From a virus, in IMG/VR virus record IMGVR_UViG_3300020152_000008, positions 1 to 44,939 of that record: a DNA stretch of 44,939 bases. One strand, given 5' to 3'. This document shows, one piece after another, positions 1 to 7,024 of the stretch. A program made the translations under genes and the position numbers. The notes beneath the pieces were generated by a model. It saw nothing but the letters and a program-made list of their open reading frames with translations. It did not search any database and was not told the DNA's origin. Numbering within the stretch: the stretch's first letter is position 1; every line of letters starts with the position of its first letter.

Positions 1-127
1 CAGGCCGAAGCGTGCGCGCGGATGGAGCAGGCGTAGATCATGCCGCGTCCTCGCGGGCGGGCTTCTTCACGAACTCCCGGGCCGGAATGCCGGTGCGGCG
101 CTCCAGCGCCACAGCCAGTTCGAGCGA
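1..127. repeat. Direct terminal repeat, left copy (circular-assembly overlap)
   Basis: Bases 1-127 are identical to bases 44813-44939. A repeat of exactly 127 bases at the two ends of a contig is what a de Bruijn assembler with k=127 leaves on a circular or circularly permuted molecule, so this is more likely an assembly overlap than a physical terminal repeat. The repeat cuts through the C-terminal part of the leftward repressor gene, which is complete only in the left copy. Confidence 0.95.
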
Positions 128-238
128 GGGCTGCTGCAGCCCGGCCTCGATGCGCGAGATGCTCGCGCCAGTCGTGCCGAGTTCGGCGCCGAGGGCCTCT
201 TGAGAGATGCCGAATTTTTCACGCCAGTCCTTGAGCAT
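38..238 (-). CDS. XRE-family repressor, short (CI/Cro-like)
   Basis: A 66-residue single-domain helix-turn-helix protein. The HTH spans about residues 8-40, with recognition helix TGASISRIE and the usual following glycine. I chose the ATG at 238 because the likely -10 box (246-251) ends 7 bases before it, which would give an almost leaderless mRNA, as for lambda cI from PRM. The in-frame ATG at 250 lies inside the -10/operator. It is transcribed away from the other XRE gene at 332. No dimerisation or peptidase domain is present, so this is not a LexA-cleavable repressor of the lambda type. It likely represses its own promoter through the operator at 250-262. Which of the two XRE proteins maintains lysogeny cannot be told from sequence. 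Confidence 0.85.
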   Translation of the reverse strand: MLKDWREKFGISQEALGAELGTTGASISRIEAGLQQPSLELAVALERRTGIPAREFVKKPAREDAA

Positions 239-245
239 GTGCAGG

Positions 246-273
246 ACCATACACCCCATGTAGGGGATTGCAA
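246..273 (-). promoter_or_regulatory. Leftward repressor promoter with embedded operator O1
   Basis: Read on the minus strand: -35 TTGCAA (268-273), 16-base spacer, -10 TATGGT (246-251). The 13-base operator TACACCCCATGTA (250-262, plus-strand reading) fills the downstream spacer and enters the -10. Its outer half-sites TACA/TGTA are inverted. The same arrangement occurs at 1045-1072, which makes chance unlikely. Promoter boxes are assigned by eye. Confidence 0.6.
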
Positions 274-331
274 CCGCATTCCTACGTGCGAGCGTAAAGA
301 CACCTCGCCGCAGCCCCCGCACAATCTACGC

Positions 332-661
332 ATGGCGAAGGGCGACAAGCAGAAGCGCGCGGCGGTGCGGACCTACTTCAAGGCGTGGCGGAAGCACCGC
401 GGCCTGTCGCAGGAGCGGTTCGCCGAACTCGTCGGCATGACCGGCGCCAGCATCTCCAGGATCGAAGGCGGCGACCAGAACTGGGACCAGGAGTTCCTTC
501 TGAAGGCGGCCGAGGTGCTGGAATGCACGCCGGGCGACCTGCTGACCCGTCGACCCGACGATCCGGACATCAATCAGCTCTGGGAAAAGCTCGGCGACGC
601 CGGCCGCGAGGAAGCCGCCGAGGTGCTGGCCGTCCTGGCGCGGCGTAACAGCGCGGCGTGA
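332..661 (+). CDS. XRE-family transcriptional regulator (second switch protein)
   Basis: A 109-residue DNA-binding protein with an HTH at about residues 22-55. Its recognition helix reads TGASISRIE, the same nine residues as in the divergent repressor at 38-238, so both proteins probably read the same operator. After the HTH comes a short C-terminal helical tail rich in Ala, Glu and Arg. ATG 332 is preferred over the upstream in-frame ATG at 200 because the HTH family normally begins about 20 residues before helix 1, and because 200-331 runs through the opposite gene and its promoter. It overlaps the next gene by 4 bases. Probable role: the competing partner (Cro- or CI-like) in the lysogeny switch. 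Confidence 0.85.
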   Translation: MAKGDKQKRAAVRTYFKAWRKHRGLSQERFAELVGMTGASISRIEGGDQNWDQEFLLKAAEVLECTPGDLLTRRPDDPDINQLWEKLGDAGREEAAEVLAVLARRNSAA

Positions 662-1011
662 ACATCACCCGCGAGCGCTGGGGTTTCTGGCTCCTGCTCG
701 CCGGGCTGATCCTGTTCCTGCTGTCCGACCTGATCCTTGGCGGGATCTTCCGACTCATCGACCGGCCGACGACGGCCCAGGCTCCGGCCGCAGCCGTCCA
801 ACCACGGACCTTCGGCGGCTATCCCTGCACCGACGACTGCAGCGGTCACGAGGCCGGTTACGAGTGGGCTGAGTCGCGCGAGCCTGCCGACGAAGCAGCG
901 TGCGAGAACGCAAGCCGATCCTTCCGCGAGGGCTGCATGGCCTGGCTCGCCGACAACACCCCGGAAGCCTTGCGCGAGCGGGATGCGGAGGCTGCCGATG
1001 CGCTCTGGTGA
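658..1011 (+). CDS. Membrane-anchored Cys-containing protein, unknown function
   Basis: 117 residues from a GTG start that overlaps the previous stop. One hydrophobic helix (about residues 9-31) is followed by a Pro/Ala linker and a small domain beginning YPCTDDCSGHEAGYEWAE, with further cysteines at CENASRSFREGC. Four cysteines in an exported domain suggest disulfides in the periplasm. I know this PCTxDCSGHxAGYxWA pattern from uncharacterised proteobacterial and phage proteins. It is cotranscribed with the second repressor and so may be expressed in the lysogen, which would make it a candidate lysogenic-conversion protein (inference). Confidence 0.7.
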   Translation: MNITRERWGFWLLLAGLILFLLSDLILGGIFRLIDRPTTAQAPAAAVQPRTFGGYPCTDDCSGHEAGYEWAESREPADEAACENASRSFREGCMAWLADNTPEALRERDAEAADALW

Positions 1012-1044
1012 AAGCCGCCCCCTTCACCGGGCGTAATTTCTAGG

Positions 1045-1072
1045 TTGTAAATCCATACACGCCATGTAAGGT
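1045..1072 (+). promoter_or_regulatory. Rightward early promoter with embedded operator O2
   Basis: -35 TTGTAA (1045-1050), 16-base spacer, -10 TAAGGT (1067-1072). Operator TACACGCCATGTA (1056-1068) starts 5 bases after the -35, exactly as in the leftward repressor promoter. It lies in an 88-base gap before the first gene of the early operon, whose RBS (GGGGAGG, about 1084-1090) follows. This is the likely PR equivalent, silenced by repressor in the lysogen. Confidence 0.6.
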
Positions 1073-1099
1073 GTCCTCCAGAACAGGGGAGGCACGCCA

Positions 1100-1294
1100 A
1101 TGCCCGCCATCGTCACCGACCTGCTGCTGCCGACCGCCTACGTCCTCGGCTTCCTCGGCGCCATCTACATCGTCCTCGGCTCGATCTACCGCAGCGGCGG
1201 CCACGCCAACATGGCAGGCCTGATCTGCTGCTTCGCCTGGCCGCTCTGGATGCCGTTCTATCTGGGCTGGAAGGCGTGGAAGGCGGTGCGCTGA
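1100..1294 (+). CDS. Small membrane protein, first gene of early operon
   Basis: 64 residues with two hydrophobic helices (about 8-29 and 37-55) separated by a short polar turn, ending in a basic tail KAWKAVR. A good GGGGAGG ribosome site precedes the ATG. I recognise no family. As the first gene behind the repressed early promoter it could be a superinfection-exclusion or host-takeover protein, but nothing in the sequence settles this. Confidence 0.65.
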   Translation: MPAIVTDLLLPTAYVLGFLGAIYIVLGSIYRSGGHANMAGLICCFAWPLWMPFYLGWKAWKAVR

Positions 1295-1776
1295 TGCTCC
1301 CCAGCGCCATCGCCGCCACCTTCACCGCCGTCGAGCGGCCGGTCCCCAACGACGCGATCCTCGCCGCGCTGGCCCGCGAGATCACCCTGCGCGGGTCGGT
1401 CGATGCGGCCTTGGACGCGCTGCCGACCTCGTTCGCGCGGACGGACGCCGACGACAGCCTATTCCTCGCGCTGGTGGAATACCGGTGCGCGCTTCAGGAG
1501 GTCGAGCAACCGGAACGCTGGGCCCAGCGCCTGATCCTGGAGGCGCAGCGCCTCGATATCGCGGCTTCCGAGACCCGCATCCGCGCCGATGTCGCAGCCA
1601 AGCGCGCGGTCGAACACGAGGGCAGGGGCTGGCACGACACCGCGGCCGAATACCTGCGCCAGGCCGAGGTCGACCGCCGGGCGTCCGTGCGGGCCGAGGC
1701 CGCTGCCGCTGAGCGCCGCGAGAAGGCGGCTGGGATCAGGGCGGGCGCGAAGGCCCCAGCGAAAGCGAGCGCCTGA
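1294..1776 (+). CDS. Hypothetical helical, alanine-rich protein
   Basis: 160 residues. The ATG overlaps the stop of the upstream gene (ATGA), which is preferred to a GTG 18 bases earlier. The C-terminal half (about residues 75-160) is a long run of Ala, Glu, Arg and Lys, likely a continuous helix or coiled coil, ending in an Ala/Lys-rich tail. No catalytic motif is visible and I know no family. Confidence 0.65.
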   Translation: MLPSAIAATFTAVERPVPNDAILAALAREITLRGSVDAALDALPTSFARTDADDSLFLALVEYRCALQEVEQPERWAQRLILEAQRLDIAASETRIRADVAAKRAVEHEGRGWHDTAAEYLRQAEVDRRASVRAEAAAAERREKAAGIRAGAKAPAKASA

Positions 1777-1778
1777 TG

Positions 1779-2165
1779 TCAGGCCGCGACGCTCAGCCCG
1801 AACCGCACGACGCGGCGGCTCTCGACGGCCCCGGCACGGCCCCGGTCGGGGTATGGCCGGTGCGCGGACTCTGCCACCGCATCGCCTTCCGCCTCCGCAA
1901 CGAGCGCGCGGGCCTGTTCGGCGTCCATCAGGACCAGACGCAGGCCCAGCACCTCGAGCCAGGGCGTGAGGCTCGCCCACAGGAACTGTGCGGCTTTGCG
2001 GCCGTAGCGCCGATGCGGCGCCTCCAGCTTGGCGATGTAGCCGTCGGGGAACCCGGCGCGGAAGTCGGCCTCGGGCTGGGTCAGGCCCGGCGTGGCCTCT
2101 CGGACGCCTCGCAGGACCGCAATCAGCTGGTCCTCGCAGAGGATGACCATCGGCCGAATACGCAT
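1779..2165 (-). CDS. Putative DNA-binding regulator, antisense within the early operon
   Basis: 128 residues, convergent with 1776 and divergent from the exonuclease at 2180 with only a 14-base gap. The order of elements (REATPGLTQPEADFRAGFPDGYIAKLE, then RRYGRKA and LEVLGLRLVLM) matches a Cro/HTH-like family of alphaproteobacterial proteins in which an HTH (about residues 18-45) precedes a conserved LGLRLVL strand. The start at 2165 is chosen because it removes a stretch that would run into the exonuclease gene. An overlapping plus-strand frame has poorer protein character. It may be a third switch protein acting on the promoter for the recombination genes. Confidence 0.65.
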   Translation of the reverse strand: MRIRPMVILCEDQLIAVLRGVREATPGLTQPEADFRAGFPDGYIAKLEAPHRRYGRKAAQFLWASLTPWLEVLGLRLVLMDAEQARALVAEAEGDAVAESAHRPYPDRGRAGAVESRRVVRFGLSVAA

Positions 2166-2179
2166 GAGAGCGCCCCAAG

Positions 2180-3124
2180 ATGATGTGTCCCGACGCACAG
2201 ACGATACCAGCAACGGTGCCGCTTGTCGAAGGACAGGCTGACGCGCCCCTGCGGCTGGAGGCGGGCATCTACGAGGATGTCGCCGACGCCGACTACAGGG
2301 CCGACCCGTGCCCGGAGCCGTCGCTGAACGCCTCGGGCGCGAAGGTGCTGCTCAACCGGTCGCCCAAGGCGTTCGCCGCCCAGCACCCGCGCCTGCGCCC
2401 CGCCCACCTCGGCGACCCGAAGCCGGAGAAGCTGGACGACAAGAAAGTCATCGGCCAGGCCGTGCACAAGCTGGTCCTCGGCCGCGGGCGCGAGATCGTC
2501 GAAGTCGACGCCGACGCCTGGACGACCAAGGCGGCGAAGCAGGAGAGGGCGGAAATCCACGCCCACGGCCGCCTCGCCGTTCTCAAGGCGAAGATGCCGC
2601 AGGTCAGGGCCGCCGCCCGCGAACTCCGCGCCGCCATGAACCTGCCGAAGAACACGCCGACCGAGCTCGTGCTGGTCTGGCCGGACGCCGCGTCCGACGG
2701 CACGCCGGTGTGGTGCCGGTCGATGATCGACGCCTGGTGTCCGGACGCGATCACCATCGACGACGCGAAGACGACCTGGGGCTTCCTCTCGGACGCCTAC
2801 GTCGGGAAGCAGATCGGCTCGATGGGCTACGACTTCAGTTCCGCCTTCTACCGGCGGGGCATGGGGAAGCTGCTCCCGGAACTGTCGGGCCGCATCAAGA
2901 CCCGGCTCTCGTTCGTCGAGATGAACGAGCCCTACGACACCTTCATCAACCCGCTCACCGAAGGCGACCTCGCGACCTGCGACCGCATGGTTCAGGCCGC
3001 CATCGACCGCTTCGCCGAGTGCACCGCGACGGGCGTCTGGCCCGGCGTCGCGCCCACCCCCCGGTCCGTGAAGATCCCGGACTGGCACCTCAGAACCTTC
3101 CTCGAACAGGAGCTTGAAGACTGA
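2180..3124 (+). CDS. RecE-like PD-(D/E)XK exonuclease
   Basis: 314 residues. It belongs to the exonuclease VIII / RecE C-terminal-like nuclease group (PF12684 type). Visible core: conserved His in GQAVHKLVL (H96), Glu in TELVLVW (E162), Asp in SMIDAW (D184) and the DAK triad end in ITIDDAKTTW (D195, K197), which together give the two-metal PD-(D/E)XK site. Such enzymes resect duplex ends 5' to 3' to leave 3' single strands for phage recombination. It heads a run of three overlapping genes, with an unknown protein and an AAA ATPase downstream. Two adjacent ATGs (2180, 2183) are possible starts. Confidence 0.88.
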   Translation: MMCPDAQTIPATVPLVEGQADAPLRLEAGIYEDVADADYRADPCPEPSLNASGAKVLLNRSPKAFAAQHPRLRPAHLGDPKPEKLDDKKVIGQAVHKLVLGRGREIVEVDADAWTTKAAKQERAEIHAHGRLAVLKAKMPQVRAAARELRAAMNLPKNTPTELVLVWPDAASDGTPVWCRSMIDAWCPDAITIDDAKTTWGFLSDAYVGKQIGSMGYDFSSAFYRRGMGKLLPELSGRIKTRLSFVEMNEPYDTFINPLTEGDLATCDRMVQAAIDRFAECTATGVWPGVAPTPRSVKIPDWHLRTFLEQELED

Positions 3125-3645
3125 TGACCAGCAAGAAGCAGCCCGCCGGCCTCGGCGCCGTGACCGATGTCGAAGACATCGACACCACCACCATGACCGG
3201 CGACGTCCGCGACCTGATCCTCCAGGAGATGCGCGACGCCAAGGACCACAAGCCCTGGACCGAGCGCTCGGAGAACGACCAGTACGACATGATCGACCGC
3301 GCCGAGCGGTTCGCTGAGCGGCTGGTCACGGACCTCGTGCGCAAGCTGGCCGTGCGCGACTGCCCGAACGTGCCGGTCGAGATCGAGAAGTGGGAAGTCG
3401 GCAAGGGGCTGAAGGTCGTCATGACGGCCATCGACTCCGAGGACAACGTCACCGCCCTGATGCACGGCGGCAAGTTCGCGCACGTCGTGTTCACCAATCT
3501 GGACGACGTGCGCGGCGAGCGCGGCAAGATCAAGCCGACGCCCGACCAGGCCGAGCTCCTGCACGACGAAGACGGCGTCGTGTTCGACAACACCGAAGCC
3601 GGCCAGCAGACGGCGGCTGACGCCCTCGCTGCGGTCCAGGCCTGA
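3124..3645 (+). CDS. Unknown protein between exonuclease and AAA ATPase
   Basis: 173 residues, translationally coupled on both sides through 1-base ATGA-type overlaps. It is acidic, with a helical N-terminal half, a central region MTAIDSEDNVTALMHGGKFAHVVFTN that looks like beta strands, and an acidic C-terminus. I do not recognise a family. Its fixed place between an exonuclease and a recombinase-like ATPase suggests a partner such as a single-strand binding or mediator protein, but no OB-fold signature could be confirmed by eye. Confidence 0.75.
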   Translation: MTSKKQPAGLGAVTDVEDIDTTTMTGDVRDLILQEMRDAKDHKPWTERSENDQYDMIDRAERFAERLVTDLVRKLAVRDCPNVPVEIEKWEVGKGLKVVMTAIDSEDNVTALMHGGKFAHVVFTNLDDVRGERGKIKPTPDQAELLHDEDGVVFDNTEAGQQTAADALAAVQA

Positions 3646-4664
3646 TGCCCCGCCAGTTCACCGCCAGCCCCGCCGCACGGCAGGCCGTCAACCTCATCAT
3701 GGGGTTGGTCGGCCCGTCGTCCAGCGGCAAGACCTACACCGCGCTCGAACTGGCGACGGGCATCCAGTCCGTCGTCGGCGGCGACATCGACGTGATCGAC
3801 ACGGAGCACGGCCGGGCGCTGTTCTACGCCGACACGTTCAAGTTCAACCACGTCCCGTTCGACGCGCCGTTCGCCTCGCTCGACTACCTCGAGGCCATCC
3901 AGCAGTCGGCCAAGCGCGGCGCCAAGGTGATCGTCGTGGACAGCATGAGCCACGAGCACGAGTCGGCCGGCGGCATGCTCGACTACCAGGACGCCGAGCT
4001 CACCCGCATGGCCGGGGCCGACTACGCCAAGCGCGAGCGGATGCAAATGCTGGCGTGGGCGAAGCCGAAGGCCGCGCGGCGCAAGCTGCTGCAGGGCCTG
4101 ACGCAGATCGACGCCCACCTGATCCTGTGCTTCCGGGCGAAGAACACCTCCAAGCCCGGGAAGAACGACCAGGGCAAGAACGTCGTCATCCCGATGGGCT
4201 TCGTGCCGATCGCCGGCGAGGAGTTCGTGTTCGAGGCGGCGCTGTCGATGCTGTTCCACCCGAACAGCGGCGGCGTCCCGACGTGGAACCCGGAGCTCCC
4301 GGGCGAGCGCATCGCCGTCAAGCTGCCGAAGCAGTTCGAATGGCTCCGCGACGTGCGCGGACCGCTGGACCGCCGCGTCGGCGCCAAGCTGGCCGAGTGG
4401 GCGAGGGGAGGGGTCAGCGCCTCGGCCGCCAAGCCCGCCAGCAAGCCCGCCGACGAACAGACCGGCCCGACCCTCACCGAACGCGCCGACGCCTTCGAGA
4501 AGGCCCTGCGTGACGCCAAGCCCGACGACCTGGCGCGGGTGTGGACCCGTGGCGCCGCCGTCCGTGCCGACCTCGACCGATCCGACCCCGAGCGCCTGGC
4601 CGAACTCGACCAGCTGCTCCGCGACCTGGAAGCCGGCGTCCCTGCCGGTGAGCCGACCTACTGA
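3645..4664 (+). CDS. AAA-family (RecA-fold) ATPase, Sak4/AAA_24-like
   Basis: 339 residues. Walker A is GPSSSGKT (residues 23-30) and Walker B is KVIVVD (94-99), followed by SMSHEHE. The fold and size of the first 240 residues match phage nucleotide-binding ATPases of the AAA_24 type, which include Sak4-like single-strand annealing recombinases. The C-terminal 100 residues (after about 240) are Ala/Pro-rich and then helical, probably an added interaction tail. Paired with the RecE-like nuclease two genes upstream it would make a phage recombination system. Assignment to Sak4 rather than generic AAA_24 is inference. Confidence 0.8.
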   Translation: MPRQFTASPAARQAVNLIMGLVGPSSSGKTYTALELATGIQSVVGGDIDVIDTEHGRALFYADTFKFNHVPFDAPFASLDYLEAIQQSAKRGAKVIVVDSMSHEHESAGGMLDYQDAELTRMAGADYAKRERMQMLAWAKPKAARRKLLQGLTQIDAHLILCFRAKNTSKPGKNDQGKNVVIPMGFVPIAGEEFVFEAALSMLFHPNSGGVPTWNPELPGERIAVKLPKQFEWLRDVRGPLDRRVGAKLAEWARGGVSASAAKPASKPADEQTGPTLTERADAFEKALRDAKPDDLARVWTRGAAVRADLDRSDPERLAELDQLLRDLEAGVPAGEPTY

Positions 4665-4675
4665 GGAGGATGACC

Positions 4676-4906
4676 ATGCGCTCGTTCGCCATGGAGTACC
4701 TGCCCGCCACCCGCCGCCGCGGACTCGCCGGAGCGCTCGAGCGCTGCCGTCGCGCTGCTCTCGCGCTCTGGGTCAGCGCCCTGAACGCCACCGAGTTCGC
4801 CTGCGTGCTGATGCTGCGGGGAGGGGAGGCCATCGTGCCCTCGCTCATCGGCGCCGGCGCGTTCCTGATCCTGGCCCTCGCCGGCCTTTCGCTCCTGTTC
4901 GGATGA
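4676..4906 (+). CDS. Small membrane protein
   Basis: 76 residues with one or two hydrophobic segments, the clearest at about residues 52-75 (SLIGAGAFLILALAGLSLLFG). ATG 4676 is chosen over ATG 4670 because it gives a 6-base spacing from the strong AGGAGG site at 4664-4669. The N-terminus is basic, so the cytoplasmic face is probably N-terminal. Function unknown. Confidence 0.6.
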   Translation: MRSFAMEYLPATRRRGLAGALERCRRAALALWVSALNATEFACVLMLRGGEAIVPSLIGAGAFLILALAGLSLLFG

Positions 4907-5133
4907 GCGCCGCCATGACCGACCATACCATCAAGCCGGAAGAGAGGTGGACTGAGTGGTCGGGCGGGGAGTGTCCCGTAGCCCGCGACGTTCTGGTGCA
5001 GGCTCAGCTCCGCACCGAGTGCGTGACGGCTGCGAAGCGCCGGTCCGGCCTCAAGGCGGACGCTTACCGCTGGGATCACCGCAACAGGCGCTCCGATGTC
5101 ATCGCCTACCGGATCGTGGAGTCCACCCAATGA
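4903..5133 (+). CDS. Conserved phage hypothetical (WTEWxGGECPV domain)
   Basis: 76 residues (64 or so if the second ATG at 4915 is used). It matches a small domain seen in many phages: WTEW-GGECPV near the N-terminus, then RSGLKADAYRWDH and a final IAYRIV. The role of this domain is not known. It overlaps the genes on both sides by 4 bases. Two neighbouring gene products begin with the same TIKPEE stretch (this one and the protein at 5130), which suggests local duplication of a gene start. Confidence 0.7.
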   Translation: MSAAMTDHTIKPEERWTEWSGGECPVARDVLVQAQLRTECVTAAKRRSGLKADAYRWDHRNRRSDVIAYRIVESTQ

Positions 5134-5468
5134 CCATCAAGCCGGAAGAGATCGTTGAGGGGGACCGGCTGACGCTGGAAGCCGAAGTCGTGGAGATCGG
5201 GGACGACGCCACCATTCATGTCAGCTTCGGGGACCGCACGGTGCGCTGGTTCACTCGCGAAGCCCTCGCCGCCGCCACCATCACCCGCCATCAGCGCGAG
5301 CCGCAGGTCGGGGACGTGGGGACGTGGTGCGACAACGAGTACGAAGTCGTTGCTGGCCCCCGCGAGCGTCCGGGGTACGGCAACGAGGTTGCGATCTGGA
5401 GCAAGTCGAGCGGCTTCTACCACTGCCTCGTCTCCGACTTCACCGTCACCAAGCGAGCGGGCCAATGA
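5130..5468 (+). CDS. Hypothetical protein
   Basis: 112 residues, likely beta-rich (LEAEVVEIGDDATIHVSF) with a second compact half around WCDNEYEVVAGP. The start at 5130 is fixed by the 4-base overlap with the previous stop. The opening residues MTIKPEE resemble those of the preceding gene. No family recognised. Confidence 0.65.
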   Translation: MTIKPEEIVEGDRLTLEAEVVEIGDDATIHVSFGDRTVRWFTREALAAATITRHQREPQVGDVGTWCDNEYEVVAGPRERPGYGNEVAIWSKSSGFYHCLVSDFTVTKRAGQ

Positions 5469-5683
5469 GGAACAAATACCCCGGCCCGTGCCGCGAATGT
5501 TCCGGTCGTGTCGAAGCGGGCGAGGGCTACTTCGAGCGGTCTCCCGGTGGCTGGCTGGTCCGGTGCATCCTCTGCACTGCCAAATCCAAGATCGCCGCCG
5601 GTAAGCCGCTAAGCCGCGCTCAGGCGAAAGCCGCCGCCCTCTCCCAAGCCTCTCCCACCCTGGCTGATGGAGGCGGGGAATGA
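5465..5683 (+). CDS. Small zinc-ribbon protein
   Basis: 72 residues. Two knuckles, CRECSG and CILC, separated by about 28 residues around EGYFERSPGGWLVRC, form a likely zinc ribbon. The C-terminal tail (ALSQASPTLADGGGE) is encoded by a GC-rich inverted repeat found in variants elsewhere in this cluster. Nucleic-acid binding is plausible but unproven. Confidence 0.65.
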   Translation: MRNKYPGPCRECSGRVEAGEGYFERSPGGWLVRCILCTAKSKIAAGKPLSRAQAKAAALSQASPTLADGGGE

Positions 5684-5868
5684 GGGGGGAAGTGCTGCGA
5701 GACGCACTCACGCGAGTGCCGCTGGGCCGTCTCGTCGGTAAGCAACCGACGAACGAAGCCGACCACTTCTACGTCTGCGAAGCGTGCGGCGACGCCGTGG
5801 ACATGCGCGATCTGGCCGACGTGTTCCGCCATGAGGAACCCGGCCACGAACCCAAGGTGAAGTCATGA
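5680..5868 (+). CDS. Small Cys/His protein, putative zinc-binding
   Basis: 62 residues with CEACG and a later RHEEPGH pair that could complete a zinc site. Start and stop both overlap the neighbouring genes by 4 bases, which supports it being real despite its size. Function unknown. Confidence 0.6.
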   Translation: MRGEVLRDALTRVPLGRLVGKQPTNEADHFYVCEACGDAVDMRDLADVFRHEEPGHEPKVKS

Positions 5869-6797
5869 GCAAGAAGGTCGCTGACTGGCGGGCGCTGTGT
5901 CTCGGCGTGGTCGGACAATTCGATCACCAAGGATGCACCTGCACTTTCCCGAGCGATGACTGTTGCTCATGGGCGGCGGCAAAGTCGGCCCTCTCCGCTC
6001 CCCCCGCTCCGGTAGGGGGAGGGGCCTACACCGGAGCGCCCCCGCCGCACTGGACGCCGGACGACAAATACGACCGGCACCCGAAGGCGGCCGAGGGCTG
6101 GGATTACCGAAACGACCCGACAGGCGGGGCCTTGGCGATCTCAGAGCGCAGGCTGAACTTCGCTTGCGATCTGGCGGACCCTCGCGCGCCCGATCAGATG
6201 GCTCTCGTCCACCGCATCGACCTCATGCGCATTATGGGCGACTTGCACCACAAGCGCGCCGTGTTCGACCTCTGGAAGGCGGAGCGGGCCGCCCTCGCCT
6301 CCCCTCCCTCAGAGGGGGAAGGGCAAGCGGATCAAGAGCTTGGTTCGTTCCAGTCGCCTGCGGCTCCTTCCACACCCGTCGAGCTGACCAGTTCTAGCCC
6401 TGCGGCCGAAGTGCTTGCCGCGCTTGGGCTGTCCGAGGACGACGTGCCGCGCTTCCGTGGCGCGACGTTCGACCCCAACACGGCGCGCATCCTGATCGAA
6501 ACTCGCACCGGCGGGGGCAACCGCGACATGTACGAGAGCGAGGGCCGGGCGAGGGCGAGTTACCCGGAGTATTTCGAGGGCGACAACCCGCCAACCGGCC
6601 CGTGGAACAACGACCTGCGTAGTGTTCCCGGCTACCTATACGACTTGGATAACGACTACGACAGCACATACGCCGAGTTCTACTTCGCATATCCAGCGCC
6701 CGCCGCCACCAGCCAAGCCCAATCCACGGGTGCGCAGCCCGAAGGGCGGAGCGAACACAAAGCCCCAGCTAATCCTGGGAAGGAGGAAGGGGCATGA
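5865..6797 (+). CDS. Hypothetical modular protein with repeat-derived inserts
   Basis: 310 residues. The N-terminal 45 residues are Cys-rich (HQGCTCTFPSDDCC). Two low-complexity linkers, about residues 42-60 (Ala/Pro/Gly) and 145-165 (PPSEGEGQ region), coincide with GC-rich inverted repeats in the DNA. Between them lies a helical block with DLHHKRAVFDLWKAERAALA, and after them an acidic, Tyr- and Asp-rich region (NNDLRSVPGYLYDLDNDYDSTYAEF). The layout suggests short domains joined by repeat-encoded linkers. No family recognised. Confidence 0.6.
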   Translation: MSKKVADWRALCLGVVGQFDHQGCTCTFPSDDCCSWAAAKSALSAPPAPVGGGAYTGAPPPHWTPDDKYDRHPKAAEGWDYRNDPTGGALAISERRLNFACDLADPRAPDQMALVHRIDLMRIMGDLHHKRAVFDLWKAERAALASPPSEGEGQADQELGSFQSPAAPSTPVELTSSSPAAEVLAALGLSEDDVPRFRGATFDPNTARILIETRTGGGNRDMYESEGRARASYPEYFEGDNPPTGPWNNDLRSVPGYLYDLDNDYDSTYAEFYFAYPAPAATSQAQSTGAQPEGRSEHKAPANPGKEEGA

Positions 6798-7024
6798 GCC
6801 GCTTGATGATCAGCGCGCTCGCCGCCGCCGCCTTGGCGTCGATGGGCACGGGACACACGCCTGCACCCGAGCCGATCTCCCCTAAGCGCGCCGGCTGGAA
6901 GAAGCGCCGGGCACAGTCGCCCACGCGAGACACCTACCGAGCCGCGGCCGTCAACGAAGAGATCGCGGCGCGCCACATCCACCCGCGCAGCAAGCGCCCC
7001 AACCCCAAGGAAACCTCCCTGTGA
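6794..7024 (+). CDS. Small hypothetical, possibly exported
   Basis: 76 residues. The first 18 residues (MSRLMISALAAAALASMG) look like a weak signal peptide or a short helix. The rest is basic and proline-rich. It overlaps its neighbours by 4 bases on each side. Function unknown. Confidence 0.5.
   Translation: MSRLMISALAAAALASMGTGHTPAPEPISPKRAGWKKRRAQSPTRDTYRAAAVNEEIAARHIHPRSKRPNPKETSL

Noticed and set aside
1776-2183. Rightward 135-residue frame opposite the putative regulator
   Set aside because: Low protein character and overlap with the exonuclease start. The opposite strand reads as a recognisable domain pattern.
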